NCBI GenBank assembly: GCA_018524725.1 | Contig: JAEUWP010000500.1 | Span: 186,001 to 250,000 of the forward strand | Reading direction: 5' to 3' | Length of the DNA: 64,000 bases | Source: Podaxis mareebaensis | Taxonomy: Eukaryota; Basidiomycota; Agaricomycetes; Agaricales; Agaricaceae | Part shown: positions 47,901 through 59,193 of the stretch, piece by piece | How the letters are laid out: each line of letters starts with the position of its first letter | Numbering within the stretch: the stretch's first letter is position 1 | The notes under the pieces: model-generated | The model's database searches: none | The model's input: only the letters and a program-made list of their open reading frames with translations | Told to the model about the DNA's origin: nothing | Made by a program: the position numbers and the translations under genes

Positions 47901-50581
47901 GGAGGGAGAAGGACTCGACGCGTGTGTATCAGGTGCGATGGCTTGAATACAGTTGAGCAATTCTTTGCGTGGGGAGGCCAAGGTCGAAGTCTGGCTAAAT
48001 GTGACAACGATAGAATAACCTTCACCGAAGCTTCGCTTGAGGGCTACAGGTGAGCCAGAAGCAACTAGTTTTCCGGGAGCCGCAAGAACTGCGATATGGT
48101 CTGCGAGAAGATCTGCTTCATCCAAGAACTATAGAAGGATTAGAGGAGGGATTATACAATATATGGGGGGCCACGCACATGAGTGGTAAACACGATAGCT
48201 CTATCGTCCCTAAAAGACGTCAACGTTCGCCAAAGGGCACGACGACTGAGGGGATCAACACCCGATGTACATTCATCAACAAGAACAACTAAAAATAGTC
48301 AATTAATTCCTTGACCGGGGTAGTATAGCCTAACCACGTACTGTTAGACCCGCCAAGTAAACCGATCGCAAGTTGCAACTTCCTCTTCTGTCCTCCACTC
48401 AGGGTATTGGCATTCGCATGGATCTTCTTACCCAGATCACAATCCTTCAATAGCTGTTCCAGATCCTCGTCCTTATCTGACCGATCGGACCATTTAACAG
48501 CACGCCACACACGAAGTGTTTGTAGACATGTCAACTCGGGGAACAAGACGTTCTTCTGGGGAACGATGCCCAAAGTACCACGAGGCGGACGAGAGACACC
48601 ACCCGCAAAGGTGATACTTCCACCAGTGCGTCCAAGTAAACCACCGATGATTGAGAGAGACGTTGACTTTCCGGCTCTGCGTTAACATATGAGCTCGGTT
48701 TCAATGAGAGAGTGTGATAGACATACCCATTTGATCCCAAGAGGACAAAGATGCCCGTCTTGGGAATATCGAGGCTGAGATCATCAACAGCAGTAATCTT
48801 GTTCTTTGATGTAAAAAGGGAGGTCCTGAAAGTCTTGTTCAAATGCTTCACAGATATGGCAAGGTCATCATCGATGGTTTCGGATGTCTGACTGGTGCCT
48901 TTCTTCCAGACCTGCCACCAGCGCTTAGAGCTAGGAGTGGGAACATCAAATATCTTGCGTTCGAGGAGGACTGCAAGATACGGCCAAAGGAACACATCAA
49001 TCTTGAGTGGTTGTCAGGACGTTCACGATATTGGTATCAAGAGAAGACTCACGAGAGCAGCAATAAGCAACGGCAATAGTCTGAGCCCGTTATCCGGGTC
49101 ACCTTTCAAAGCATTAGTGGGATGCAGGTGGTTCTCCCACCCAGCCATTGCTCTGAGAGCGAAGATATAGAAACCAGGCGGAAATATGAGGGTGAAGATG
49201 AATGCAGCACCATCACGAGCATGTGCGAAGACCAAGGCGAACACAGCAAATAAGATAGCCAAAAACGTAGAAATCACAGCGGCTAATTGAGGAGATTTTC
49301 CGAAAGGAGCAGCAACAAAGAATGACCATGAAGCCAATGAGAGTGGGAGAAGGAGATGAACGGCGAGGACCATCAATACACTGGTTTTCGCGAAGATACG
49401 GAAACGCCAGATGATAGCGACAGCGATCCATGCAGGGAGGTAAGTCAGGGATATACTTAGGTGCCAGGAACTGCAAAATCTTTAGTCTTGATATAATTAT
49501 TTGAGAGACAAGGACTCACATAATTCGGGCGGAATCCAACAAACCCATGGCCTTCATATGTGAAGTCAGAAGTCCGGCCCGCTCACCCGCTACCGCTCCA
49601 GGAAGCTGATAGGCAATACCAATATAACAAATGAATCTGCACTTGATGAGTAAAGTATGAACAGACGGAAAGGACAACCGTACAGAGCCAGAACAAGCAA
49701 CTCGCGCAGTCCCCGAATGTAGCCTGCAAGTAGATTAGTGGGTTATACAAGCGAAGAGCGCTCAACATACTAAGGCGTGTCTCGGTGGCTTGTTCTTCAT
49801 TCGTCTCCTTGGTATATGGCCATTCTTGAGGCGTTTGAGGGGAGACTCCTGTTTGTAATTCGATAATAGCCTGCCAACCAGGATAAGATTCGACTCCTGA
49901 GTCGGCAAATGGTACTTACCTTGTCAATTGCCCACTGCAGCGGGAGTAACCGAAGCTCATAGTCACTGGTATGCTTTTCGACATCAACGAAGACTAATCC
50001 TCCATCCGCTCTGATGGTATAATTGATAGAACGGCCTTCGTTGGGTGAGGGTATATCGTGAAAAGCGACTGCGGCGAAACATGTTGAGCGGAGGTTGAAA
50101 TTCTGAGGGCAGGCAAATGGGATCTCGGAAGGGGAGTCGACTTTGCGCACGGCGGCTCGTTGCTTCTCGGAGAAGCTGGAGGTTATATGTGTTATAACGG
50201 CTTGTGGGGATGGATTGCTAGTGCCATTCGTTCCATCAGCCCAAATGAACGCCTCAGAACCATCAAAGTGATCTGTTAAGTTGCCGATGAGGGCAGGTTG
50301 ACCAATCCCAAGCTAAAGAAAGTGAGATGAGGTGCGCCGAGCATGGCAAAATGGCGTACATTATTGGGTTTGTTGAAAAAAGCTTGAGCAGTTGCTAGGA
50401 AGGCACCATAGGCGACGGGGAGTATCAAACAGCGCACGATATTAAGCTGATAAAACGAAAAAGTATTCAGAGAAGGAATAAGGAGCAGAGATAACACGCC
50501 ACTCACAAACCAATGCTTCGAGAGAACGATCCAATTTTTCCAAATTAGAGCACGTAACTGAATCCAGAAGAGGCCTGTCAT
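44917..50581 (-). CDS. ABCA-type full-length ABC transporter
   Basis: Integral membrane transporter with the arrangement TMD1-NBD1-TMD2-NBD2. The protein begins MTGLFWIQLRALIWKNW, the typical cytosolic start of A-subfamily transporters, then a membrane helix and a large extracytosolic loop. NBD1 has a Walker A split by an intron (VLLGSNG then AGKST), signature LSGGQKRKLQLAIG and Walker B VVLVDECTSGVDP. TMD2 follows. NBD2 has Walker A LLGPNGAGKTTTFN, signature LSGGNQRKLALAIALIG and Walker B VILIDEFSTGID. A 51-nt intron interrupts NBD2 before NPAVILIDE; spliced, it gives the normal ALIGNPAVIL. The gene is broken by about twenty short introns. A-subfamily proteins move lipids or sterols; the substrate here cannot be told. 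The C-terminal end has been copied to 42571-42892 in inverted orientation. Confidence 0.93.
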
Positions 50582-51082
50582 GGTGGCGCTTGATTCCGGA
50601 TTATGGATCCAATTTAATCGAAGTGAGGGAATATGCAGACAAAGGACGGTCAGAGGAGACGCATAATAAGTATGTCAAGTGGTAGAGGAAAGCGAAAGGT
50701 ACGGAGGCACGGCAAGATTGGGCTGTGAAATAGTCTCTGCGTTCACAGGCACGGCAACGATCCGAGGTCACCTTGCGGACATTGGCATCGACTCGGCGCT
50801 GCGGTTTGTCAAACATGCCGTCCTAAATTTGGAAATCCTCGGAAAAATAACTCGTGCTTCTTCCCCTTTTAGAATCCTAGTCAAAATCCCAATGTCGTGC
50901 TGATTACGCCCGGGGCCCGAGAATAACTTGAGACCTGGGTGTGAGGTGAATGTTTGGAAGCGCAGTCAACCGTCACCAAGTGTTTACCCATTATCTCTAG
51001 AAGCCGTTGCCAAATATAACAGACGCCCGTCCAGCAATTCAACAGTTTCATCCTCAGCCGCTCCGCCCATAACAACACGAAT
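50582..51082. promoter_or_regulatory. Divergent intergenic region, ABCA transporter / Swi5
   Basis: About 500 bases between oppositely directed starts, so it must contain both promoters. The Swi5 gene could have an additional upstream 5' exon here, which I cannot confirm. Confidence 0.45.
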
Positions 51083-51568
51083 ATGTATGTCTCAACATCG
51101 GCCAAGGTGCCCGATTTCCCGCAGCATCACCCTCCTTGACATTTCAGGTTGATCATATCGCCCAGAAAACTCAAGCTCGTATCACTGCCCTTCAAGCCGA
51201 GATCCGAGCCCTTCAGAACACTCTAGGGTGCCTGGCCTTGCGTTAAGGCGCATGTCTACCTCATACTCAACGCATATATCCACTTAGCGAACACGAGAAC
51301 GCAGAGGATATCGTCAAAATGCACATTAGGCTTCTCCACCGATATAATGAAGCGAAGGACGCGACACAGGTAATTCCTCGGAGTCAACCCACTCATTCAC
51401 CCTCTACATGTTAAACCATCTCTCCCTGTCAGATACTCATTGGCCGTGTATGACAAAACTATTAAAGCGGGACGTTGTACATACGCTGACTCGGTTTAGC
51501 TGGCCTCTCTGCGGGATACAACTATTAGGCAGATCCATGACGACTATGATCTTAAAGACTCAGACTAA
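51083..51568 (+). CDS. swi5: DNA recombination mediator Swi5 homolog
   Basis: Small nuclear protein that, with its partner Sfr1, stabilises Rad51/Dmc1 filaments in homologous recombination. Five tiny exons (51083-51106, 51148-51227, 51288-51369, 51433-51447, 51500-51568) give 89 residues with continuous frame. Residues 10-35 form a coiled coil (QARITALQAEIRALQNTLG). The C-terminal Swi5 core is clear: EDIVKMHIRLLHRYNEAKD, then ATQILIGRLASLRDTTIRQ, then IHDDYDLKD, closely matching the family pattern HIKLLHEYNEIKD. The fourth exon is only 15 nt. The start ATG is the best in-frame candidate, but an upstream exon is possible. It is missed by simple frame-based searches because no exon exceeds 30 codons. 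Confidence 0.82.
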
Positions 51569-51928
51569 CATGTAGGACTGGAAGCTTGACCCTCTGGATT
51601 TCCGTTTTGCTTGACTCTTCTTTTGACCATCAATTGCAACCCGATCTATCGCTAACGCGCCAACCACAAATATCTCGCTCGTCCCTAGTTCTGCGAACAG
51701 CCTGTGCCCGCAGTTCCATTCACCCGTTCGTTAATTCAGGGGACGATGTTGCGTTCTTTCTTGATGAAGGGGAAGACTTATCAAATGAGATAACTTATCA
51801 CTGTTTGTGACAGACACTGATACTTACATTGTAGTACGCATGGAGAACACGCTTCGTTGCGCAGTCGTTAATTATAGCTCACTGATCCCAACCACATACA
51901 CCCCCAACCCCTCTTCGACCCGACAGCC
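51569..51928. other. Intergenic, Swi5 3' region and kinase promoter
   Basis: Contains the Swi5 3' UTR and the upstream region of the kinase gene. Short frames near 51586-51810 do not connect to either gene. Confidence 0.45.
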
Positions 51929-54239
51929 ATGCTCTTCCGACAATCCAGTGTTGTTTTTAGGAATTCCGCCAGTCGTGGGCAGGGGACTCCCCCCAGTTCG
52001 TCATCAGCAGATGAGTCAACTCTGCTCAATGAAATCATACGCGAGAGCCACCTTGGATCCAGCGCTTACTTACTCAAGGTCAAGGAACATCTACAGCAAG
52101 CAGGGACATTCTTGGATTTCTTGAATACAGTCAAAGATCTGAAAGATGGAAGGTGGATTAAAAGAGAAACCTTTACTCCCAGGTCTAACCTAGCTGCTCT
52201 CACAGCATTGACCCACCTAGCTTCATCCGCAAAATCGCTGAAACGCTTCAATCACCGGAGCTCATATCCGAATCAATAACAATACTTCCGCCGGACTGTC
52301 TCCTACAACTGCAACACCCGAGCAAAAACAGGACATTCGTTGTCACTCTTAGATATCCTGCAAATACTACCGTCCCCATACATGTTGTTTGCCAACAGAC
52401 ACCTCAAGAAACCGTCGGTTTCTTTGGACACCCAGGCCCTACACCAAACCCTACACCGAGTCCTGAAAAGACCTCCCTGAAGAGGAAACGGTCGACGAAT
52501 CTCAGGAGGAACGCAGCCGTGGTTTTTCATGAAAATGATGTAGCGCAGCAGGAACCAGTCGCAATCCGTCGGTCAAAGGTAACCTCATTGATCATTGATC
52601 ATCGATCATCCTCGAGTCCTGTCTTGTGGACTTGATTGACGCGAACACCCAGAGACTTAAACTGAAAAGAGAAGCGGAAACCTCTGTACAGGACGCTCAA
52701 TCATTTTTAGCGACTTCCACGTCGAGAAAGAGGCTGACGGTCGCCGGGGTCGTCTCGCTTTTTACCGAGATGCTCTCGAACCGAGCAAGACGCCGTCGCT
52801 TGATGGAGTACAAAGACAACAAAGCGCAACTTGTTCTGGACACTATGCAAGCAGTAAGAATATTCGAACGCTCCGTTCTTAGATTTTCTCAGCGAAATGC
52901 TAGCTTGTAGACGTTCCTGATATTATCCCATCTTCAAGACACAAACTCAAACAGGGCCTGATCAAGCTGTCAGCGGAATCATCGTTACCTCCTTCGTGTT
53001 TCTCTTTGTCTGGGCTCAACATAGACGACTTCTCGCCATCGGAGGCATCGGATGGTAGTTTTGGCGAAATATACAGTGGCACGTTCCATCAACAGCCCCT
53101 GTGCATCAAAGTCGTAAAACTGCGGCATAAGTCAAATATGAACAGAGCTATCAAGGTATAGCCTAATTTTATCCAAGTACATCCTTCTCTCAGTGCTCAT
53201 ATGTCTCTCGTATGGGTAGGCGTTCCTGAAAGAAGGTGTAACATGGGGTCAAATCGATCATCCCAATATTCTTCCTTTCTACGGCATATATCGCCTTCAG
53301 GATAAATATAACCGACTGAGTCTTGTGTCTCCTTGGCTAGCAAATGGAAACGTGAATGTATACTTGGAAAATCACCCCACGGCAAATCGTCTCCTGCTGG
53401 TGGGCTGGGATCAACACCTCCGCAGTAAATGACTTCTAATCTTTCTACATAGGTTTACGACATTATCCAAGGGATTGCGCATCTACACAAAGAAGGCATC
53501 GTACATGGCGACCTCAAAGGCGTGAGTCTAACTGCGGAAATTCCTCGTAAAGCCTAAACCGTCACAATGTACGCAGCCCAACATTTTGGTCACCAAGACG
53601 GGAAGAGCATGCATCGCAGATTTCGGGCTGGCGACGATGAATTACGAGAAGAAACCGAACTGGACATCACTGCGCAGTACTGCGGCCTCTGGTGGGACTC
53701 TTCGTTGGCAGGCTCCCGAACTTTTGGAGTCTGACTTATCTGGACCAACGACAAGTTCGGATGTGTATGCGTTTGGGTGCATTATGTATGAGGCAAGTAT
53801 TATGACAAGAACGAGGCGATGCCGGAACAGCATGTTGAATTCGTACCAGATATTCACAGGCCAGATCCCCTTCTACGAAGTCTCGCAGCAAATCAGAGTG
53901 ATGAAGGTCATGCTTGAGGGTAAACGGCCAACCCGGCCCACACCCGCACATCCTGCATGGACCCAATGGGGTTTAACGGAGAAAGTATGGGAGTTGATGG
54001 AACAATGCTGGGCTGAAGAGGTTGAACAACGGCCTCCAGCCAGTAGGATTGTTAGGATTGTGCCCGGGTTAGGCCCGAATGGTACGCTGAAGGACAGCAG
54101 AGCAGTGGGGAACGATGAATATTTGCTGCCCTCGGCATTTAGACATGCTGTACACGCAAAACTGAGCCCATTGTCAGAGGAAACAATTGAGAAGGTTGTG
54201 CAGTGGTTACAGGAGGAACGTTCAGGTTCCAGGCGTTGA
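51929..54239 (+). CDS. TKL-like protein kinase with helical N-terminal region
   Basis: Predicted 629-residue cytosolic Ser/Thr or dual-specificity kinase in eight exons: 51929-52152, 52221-52578, 52653-52853, 52904-53155, 53220-53399, 53453-53521, 53577-53792 and 53850-54239. The N-terminal 340 residues are helical and charged, without a known domain. The kinase core has the glycine loop SDGSFGEIYSG, the VAIK-type lysine in CIKVVKL, the catalytic loop IVHGDLKGPNIL (HGD in place of HRD, usual in fungal TKL-type kinases), DFG (IADFGLA), and RWQAPELLE as the APE motif. The C-lobe reads SSDVYAFGCIMYEIFTGQIPFYE and ends at about residue 560. The intron 53793-53849 uses a GC donor (GAG|GCAAGT), and its removal restores MYEIFTGQIPF. 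The first intron donor could instead be at 52183 in the same phase. Such kinases are expanded in Agaricomycetes; the target is unknown. Confidence 0.85.
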
Positions 54240-55009
54240 GGCGCAGCAACTGGACTAGATGATCGTCGTCAGGGATATTGGGGCGATCGGTTATAGTGAA
54301 CCTTGTCATGATTCTTCGTATATCAACAGTTTCAGGTTTTCCGCCGAGTAGATATGTAAAGGGTTTTTCTTCCTGCCCGTGGTGGTGATGACTTGATCAT
54401 ATATCAAGGCTGGAATTGCCCAGGAAGAAACCATCACCAACGGCAAGACATAACATCGCAAAGCTACGTAAATATTCAATTGTTGCCAGTTGATTTCTGT
54501 GGTACGCAGTACACTCAACCCTCAACGTTGGGCGGGGTGGCGGATGTGACGCAACAGGTGGATGTTTGAGGCGGCAGGCCACGAGCAGCGGTATGCAAAA
54601 AACATCGTTAAATTATGTGGATTTTTTTTGGAAGGTGTCTACGTCTCTCCGCCACCCAAAGCACATGAAAACCTGAGAGTACTTGTCAGATTAAGTCGTG
54701 CTAACAAGCGTGGACAGGCAGTTTCGCTGTCCAACATTTCAGGGGATAAAATGTTGGGACTCAAGCGCGAGCTCAAGAGATAGGCGGTTGACAAGATGGC
54801 GTAGTTATAGGTCGATGACGCTTAGCAGTTTGATACACAACGACTCAGTGGATGGATGTTAGCCACAATTATTCCCTATTATATTCCCATGGACTCGGAT
54901 TAGGAGTGTAACGAAATGAATGGTTATGTAACTAAATCAACACATGACCCATTCGCTTTGTTGAAATATGAAACAGTGGCTAACAACTCAACAACTCGTA
55001 GCCCTAAAC
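54240..55009. other. Intergenic, kinase 3' side and HNH copy C upstream region
   Basis: No supportable gene. An imperfect hairpin (CCAACATTT with AAATGTTGG) lies at about 54731-54760. From about 54910 on, the sequence resembles the upstream region of HNH copy A. Confidence 0.45.
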
Positions 55010-56294
55010 ATGTCGCAGCTGCCTGCACAACTTCCCGACAACCTACAGTCATCTCCGCTTTATCCACACTTAGAGAACGCTTACCGGATCTGCTTGGACC
55101 TTGAAAACAAGATTGAATCTGGACTTCCCCTCCCCGAAAGCTCCAGGAAGGACGGCGATATCCTTCGCCGCAACTTAATCTGCTCCCGCATTCTCGGTTA
55201 CCTTTTGCATCATGCACCGAGTGAACACGCGCGCTTCCAGGTTTGCAAGGAGATTGTGTCTTGCAATGGTGACCCGGAACGGCTTGTTCAACTTGGGCAG
55301 ATGTACCTTGACCATTACATTCGGGCGTGTACGTATATATTATAGCAACCCGTGTTTATCCAAACTGATATAAACCTCGCTCAACACAGTCCGATCCAAC
55401 AAAGGCCACACACCCACCCCCTCGAGACATGCATCCCGTCCCTCTTTTGATAATCTGAGTGACGAGATTGCTTGGATATTGGAAAACGCGCCCCAAGACC
55501 ATAGCAGGGCAAAACAATTGGTGAGTTCAATATTGTTACTTCCTCATGCTCACTCATTGGTCAAGGCCCTGATACGTGATGGATATCGCTGCGTTGTGAC
55601 TGGTGCTTATCATCCAAAACTGACCACAACCGGGGAAGTTGTCCCCAAGGTTCCACCTGGGATACTACATTGCGCTTATATATTTCCCGAATCCACTAGT
55701 AGAGATCTTGAGGTTGTAGACAAGATAAGTGTGTGCGTCCTATTCTTCGGTCACGTTCCCCTTTCCTGAATTTTATAGGTTGGTTATGCATCGACGGTCT
55801 GGACCATCATGAGTAATTTCGGCTACCCACATATCGTCAAGGAATTGAACGGTAGCAACATACATCGTCTGGAGAATATTCTAACTCTAGAAGCCAGCGT
55901 GCGTGGCTTTTTTGATGAGTTGTCTATTTGGCTAGTTCCAACCGTGCGTAATGTTTTGCTCTTCCCCGACTTCAAATGACGAGAAATGATGATGTAGGGA
56001 ACTCCCAACCAATATAAGGTTGAGAGCCGTTATCCTGAGTTGAAGGCGTGGTACTCGCGATCCATAACCCTTACCACTAACAACCCCCACGAACTTCCAC
56101 TTCCATCCCCGGAGTACTTGGCCATTCATGCCTCGTGTGCCAGGATTGCCCATCTTTCTGGCGCTGGAGAGTATATCGAGAAAGTATTGAGGGACATGGA
56201 AGACACTCGAGTTTTGGCGGAGGATGGAGCAACAGCAACACTCCTTGAAGATGTCTTACTTCATGTTAAGGCTCTGGGAGCTGCTCATGCTTAG
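55010..56294 (+). CDS. HNH_2-like family, copy C (catalytic residues lost, possibly decaying)
   Basis: The start is intact (MSQLPAQLPDNLQSSPLY) and the frame is open through exons 1 (55010-55328) and 2 (from 55390), and again in the last two exons, ending LGAAHA. Compared with copy B, the first catalytic His is Tyr (CAYIFPES for CAHIFPES) and the final His is Arg (SVRGFFDEL for NAHTYFDEL). The splice donor after exon 2 reads ACAAG|ATAAGT where copies A and B have GT, so normal splicing there is doubtful; a cryptic GTGTGC donor lies just downstream. The C-terminal domain is well preserved. It is either an inactive binding protein or a young pseudogene. Gene order next to the PAH relic at 56935 mirrors the pairing of copy A with the intact PAH gene. 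Confidence 0.7.
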
Positions 56295-56934
56295 GGGGGT
56301 CTTGGTCCGGGGATTTTTACAGTGTAGATCGGGTTTGAGTTAGTCCCCTGGTTAGTGTATCATGACACCAAATGAAATGCGACAATATTAAACCTGGTGC
56401 TCAAAACACTATCCTGATTTTTGACTAACGCAAAATATGGGTTCGTTCATGATTTCCGGTGGTATCTATCCTTAATACTTCCAAGCGAGAATAGTTTTTC
56501 ACGGGGAATAAAAACGCGATCTGATTGACTGACCAGCATGGGACACACTTGGCCTCTGCGCGACTCCTTTGCCAACGCCTTCCACCGTAATGGTGCTCTT
56601 CGAGCGCTATAGATTCTCCGCGGAATACTTATGAATGTTCGGAATGACGGTACGCATGCGATATATATGTGTGTGACCTTCTATTATTTTGGACATCTAG
56701 ACCTCATCAACAGTTGCTCCTCGGCCTCGATTTCAATCCTTGTAATGACCTCGACGACATGCTATCTGAACGCTACAGACGTCGCTGAACTCGTCTCATG
56801 CCTGTTCCCAGCAGCTCCCCACTTCCATCAATGCCGCGACCATGGGCGCTAAGTGGTTCCCAAGTTGTGCTGGCGTTTCTCTCGGCCCTCGGATAATCCC
56901 AAACTTGCTGGGACCCCTTCAACATCAAAGTCAT
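56295..56934. other. Intergenic between HNH copy C and PAH relic
   Basis: The first 170 bases are the repeated HNH/ABC flank with an unoccupied TA site at 56410. From about 56755 (GACATGCTATCT) onward the sequence matches the promoter of the intact PAH gene. No gene is supported in between. Confidence 0.5.
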
Positions 56935-57373
56935 GAACACTCCCCACCCACCTTCCGCTTGCGCGCCCTCAGAACCAATAACGAGGGCTTATGAGTACCT
57001 CAATCAAGTAAGAACACAGTTCCTGAGTAATCGAGAGATCTACAACTCGTTTCTTGATGTCATGGGAGGTTCAACGAGCAAACGTGAGCCCTTGTCACTT
57101 TCAGCGTTGCACGTTTACCACAGATCACGCGCTTCCGTTAACATTACAGCCTAAAACGTACGGAGGTGATTGAGCACATCGCAGAACTATTCACCGGTCA
57201 CCATCAACTGCTTTAGTGGATTCAATCCATCCCTTCCCAAAGGCCATCGCCTCGAACCATCTGATGACTCGTCATACTCAAGCGACGTCGTAATCGTAAC
57301 TCCAGAGGAACGGCGACGAGATCGGAAACAGACAAATGCTCCTTCTGTCGCTATGGGACCCAGAACTCATTAG
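56935..57373 (+). pseudogene. PAH (mini Sin3-like) copy, frameshifted
   Basis: Begins MNTPHPPSACAPSEPITRAY and is closely similar to the intact gene at 41808-42260. One G is missing in GTCATGGGAGGTTC (the intact copy has four G's), which shifts the frame before the intron. In exon 2 an extra T (CTGCTTTAGTGG against CTGCTTAGTGG) introduces a stop. Later bases still resemble DDSSYSSDVVIVTP, so decay is recent. No intact PAH domain can be made. Confidence 0.78.
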
Positions 57374-58098
57374 CGCCGTTACACTCTTACCTTCTTGCAC
57401 GCCTCCCTTCTGACTCAAAGCACACGCGGTATCTTGAACGATATGGAACGATATAGTGCGAGGGGGAGATATACTATGGATGATACTCATATTTCGGGTC
57501 CATAAAGGACGAGATTTGGGCATTGACACTGGGATTATTGCATATGTATGTTGCTTAATCTGTCTAATTTGGTTGTCCCGGGCTTCAGGCTCGCATTTCT
57601 TGAGATTGATTCCTGATAGTATCGCACCTTCTCGATATTGCTATGGCAGCTACCATAGCTAGTTGAGGCCCGAGCGCCTCCACTTGCATATCTCACGAGA
57701 TTCGGACATCGGACAGACTACTAAATGCATTTAGTCACTTTCGTCCGGTGCGGGCGCCACCTGCCACCTTTAGAAGGCGCCTAATAGGGGTTACGACAAT
57801 ATACGAAATGAAGTGATTTCTCAATACGCATTCATAGGTTTCGCTGCTGGCATCTCCAACTGGACGCATTGCATGCCATAACCTGGGAACCTTCTAGGCC
57901 TGCTCACTATTCGTGATCCGCCTCAAATCCGCGGTGTTTTATGAGTGAGCAGTGGACGTTTTCTATACAGATTCTTGGTACTGATGATTATATACACACA
58001 ATAGGCCCGAATATCCAACGAACTACATAATGTCCATGATCGACAATCAAAATAGGGTCTCTTGCCTAAAAGACCAAATATCCTACGACCGCCATAGC
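57374..58098. other. Intergenic, nothing recognised
   Basis: Holds the 3' side of the minus-strand desaturase gene and unassigned sequence after the PAH relic. No open frame or RNA gene is supported. Confidence 0.5.
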
Positions 58099-59193
58099 CT
58101 AATTGGCCGCCCAAAACTGATGTCCATTTTTCCATCCGGCCTGAACACCTTTCACAGCCTTCGACCGGACGATCGTCGGACGTGTAAGAATTTGATGGAA
58201 CGTCTCCCTGAGCCCGTATGAAAACACATTCCTCGTTCGGTACTCAGCGCTTTTCTGCATCAGCTCCTCGTGTGCGTCCCGGAGGCGGTGAAAGGGGATC
58301 TGACTGTTCAAGTGGTGTGCGGCATGAAGGCCGTCATTTAGGGGATGAATCCACCATTTTTGCCAAAACCCATCATTCGTTCGGGAATTGCCAAAGTGGT
58401 CTGTCATGTTAAGCCCGAGATGTTCGCTCATCTCCGCCCACCAGCGTGTGACCGGGAGGATCCCCATCCAGGGAACGACGAAATAGAGAGCGAAGCCTTT
58501 CCAGGCGTTATAATACTGGATGACTGAGAGAATGGCGGACCAATACAGGAATTTGGAGGGATAGGAGGTGGGAGTCATCCAGAACTCGGCGAATGTGGTG
58601 ACGATGTACTCGTACTGGAGCCAACCTGTAAAAGGAAGGCCGTACACCAGCCACCAGAAGCGGCGGGGATCCAACGGCTTGTCGGAGACTAAACCGTAGT
58701 GCATGAATCGGGCGACATCAGCATCGAGGGCTGGATCGCCGATGTATTTGTGATGCTCGATGTGCTGGGTGCGATATATTTTGAGGACGCGGAAGACGGG
58801 AAAGGCGAAGAGGAATTCGAGCTTGTCGTGAAGACGGGCGACGGTGAAGAGGTTATTGTGGGAGGCCTCGTGAACCAGGTTCTCGAATGCGCGCAAACGA
58901 GAAGCAATGATGAGTGCCGTGATGGTGTAAACTGACCACCACAAAATATGACGGCTGGAGTACTGTTCTTGAATGTATTCGCATGCCGAGGCGCAGACAA
59001 AGCAAGTGATGTAGTTGTTGGTGATGGCAAGAATGGCCTTCACATCGTCGCGCCTCTTGTGACGATTGGTTATGGCAATAGCCTCCTTGAGTGAGGTGGT
59101 AGTCTTTGTGGGTTCGAATTGGGTAAATGCGTCTGAGGCGGTCTCGAGAGATGCCTCCTGGGAGACTTTTGTTTGCGTGGAAGTAGTGGACAT
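58099..59193 (-). CDS. Membrane fatty-acid desaturase-like protein
   Basis: Single exon, 364 residues. Three histidine boxes of the membrane desaturase/hydroxylase superfamily are present: H108EASH112, H144IEHH148 and H290AAHH294, expected to bind two irons at the cytosolic face of the ER membrane. Hydrophobic helices flank the boxes (residues about 62-100, 122-140, 215-245). The N-terminus is polar, with no signal peptide and no cytochrome b5 domain, so it would need an external electron donor. Third-box spacing and the HEASHNNLF sequence recall short bacterial-type desaturases more than fungal delta-9 or delta-12 enzymes. The acyl substrate is unknown; a sterol, sphingolipid or specialised-metabolite role cannot be excluded. 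It lacks introns, unlike most neighbours. Confidence 0.83.
   Translation of the reverse strand: MSTTSTQTKVSQEASLETASDAFTQFEPTKTTTSLKEAIAITNRHKRRDDVKAILAITNNYITCFVCASACEYIQEQYSSRHILWWSVYTITALIIASRLRAFENLVHEASHNNLFTVARLHDKLEFLFAFPVFRVLKIYRTQHIEHHKYIGDPALDADVARFMHYGLVSDKPLDPRRFWWLVYGLPFTGWLQYEYIVTTFAEFWMTPTSYPSKFLYWSAILSVIQYYNAWKGFALYFVVPWMGILPVTRWWAEMSEHLGLNMTDHFGNSRTNDGFWQKWWIHPLNDGLHAAHHLNSQIPFHRLRDAHEELMQKSAEYRTRNVFSYGLRETFHQILTRPTIVRSKAVKGVQAGWKNGHQFWAAN

Noticed and set aside
52580..52620. Small tandem repeat of TGATCAT-like units
   Set aside because: It lies inside a kinase intron, has only three or four degenerate units, and is too short to be meaningful.
54562..54783. 73-codon plus-strand frame with a hairpin near its end
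   Set aside because: It has no similarity to a known family, and the hairpin stem is short with a bulge; chance is sufficient.
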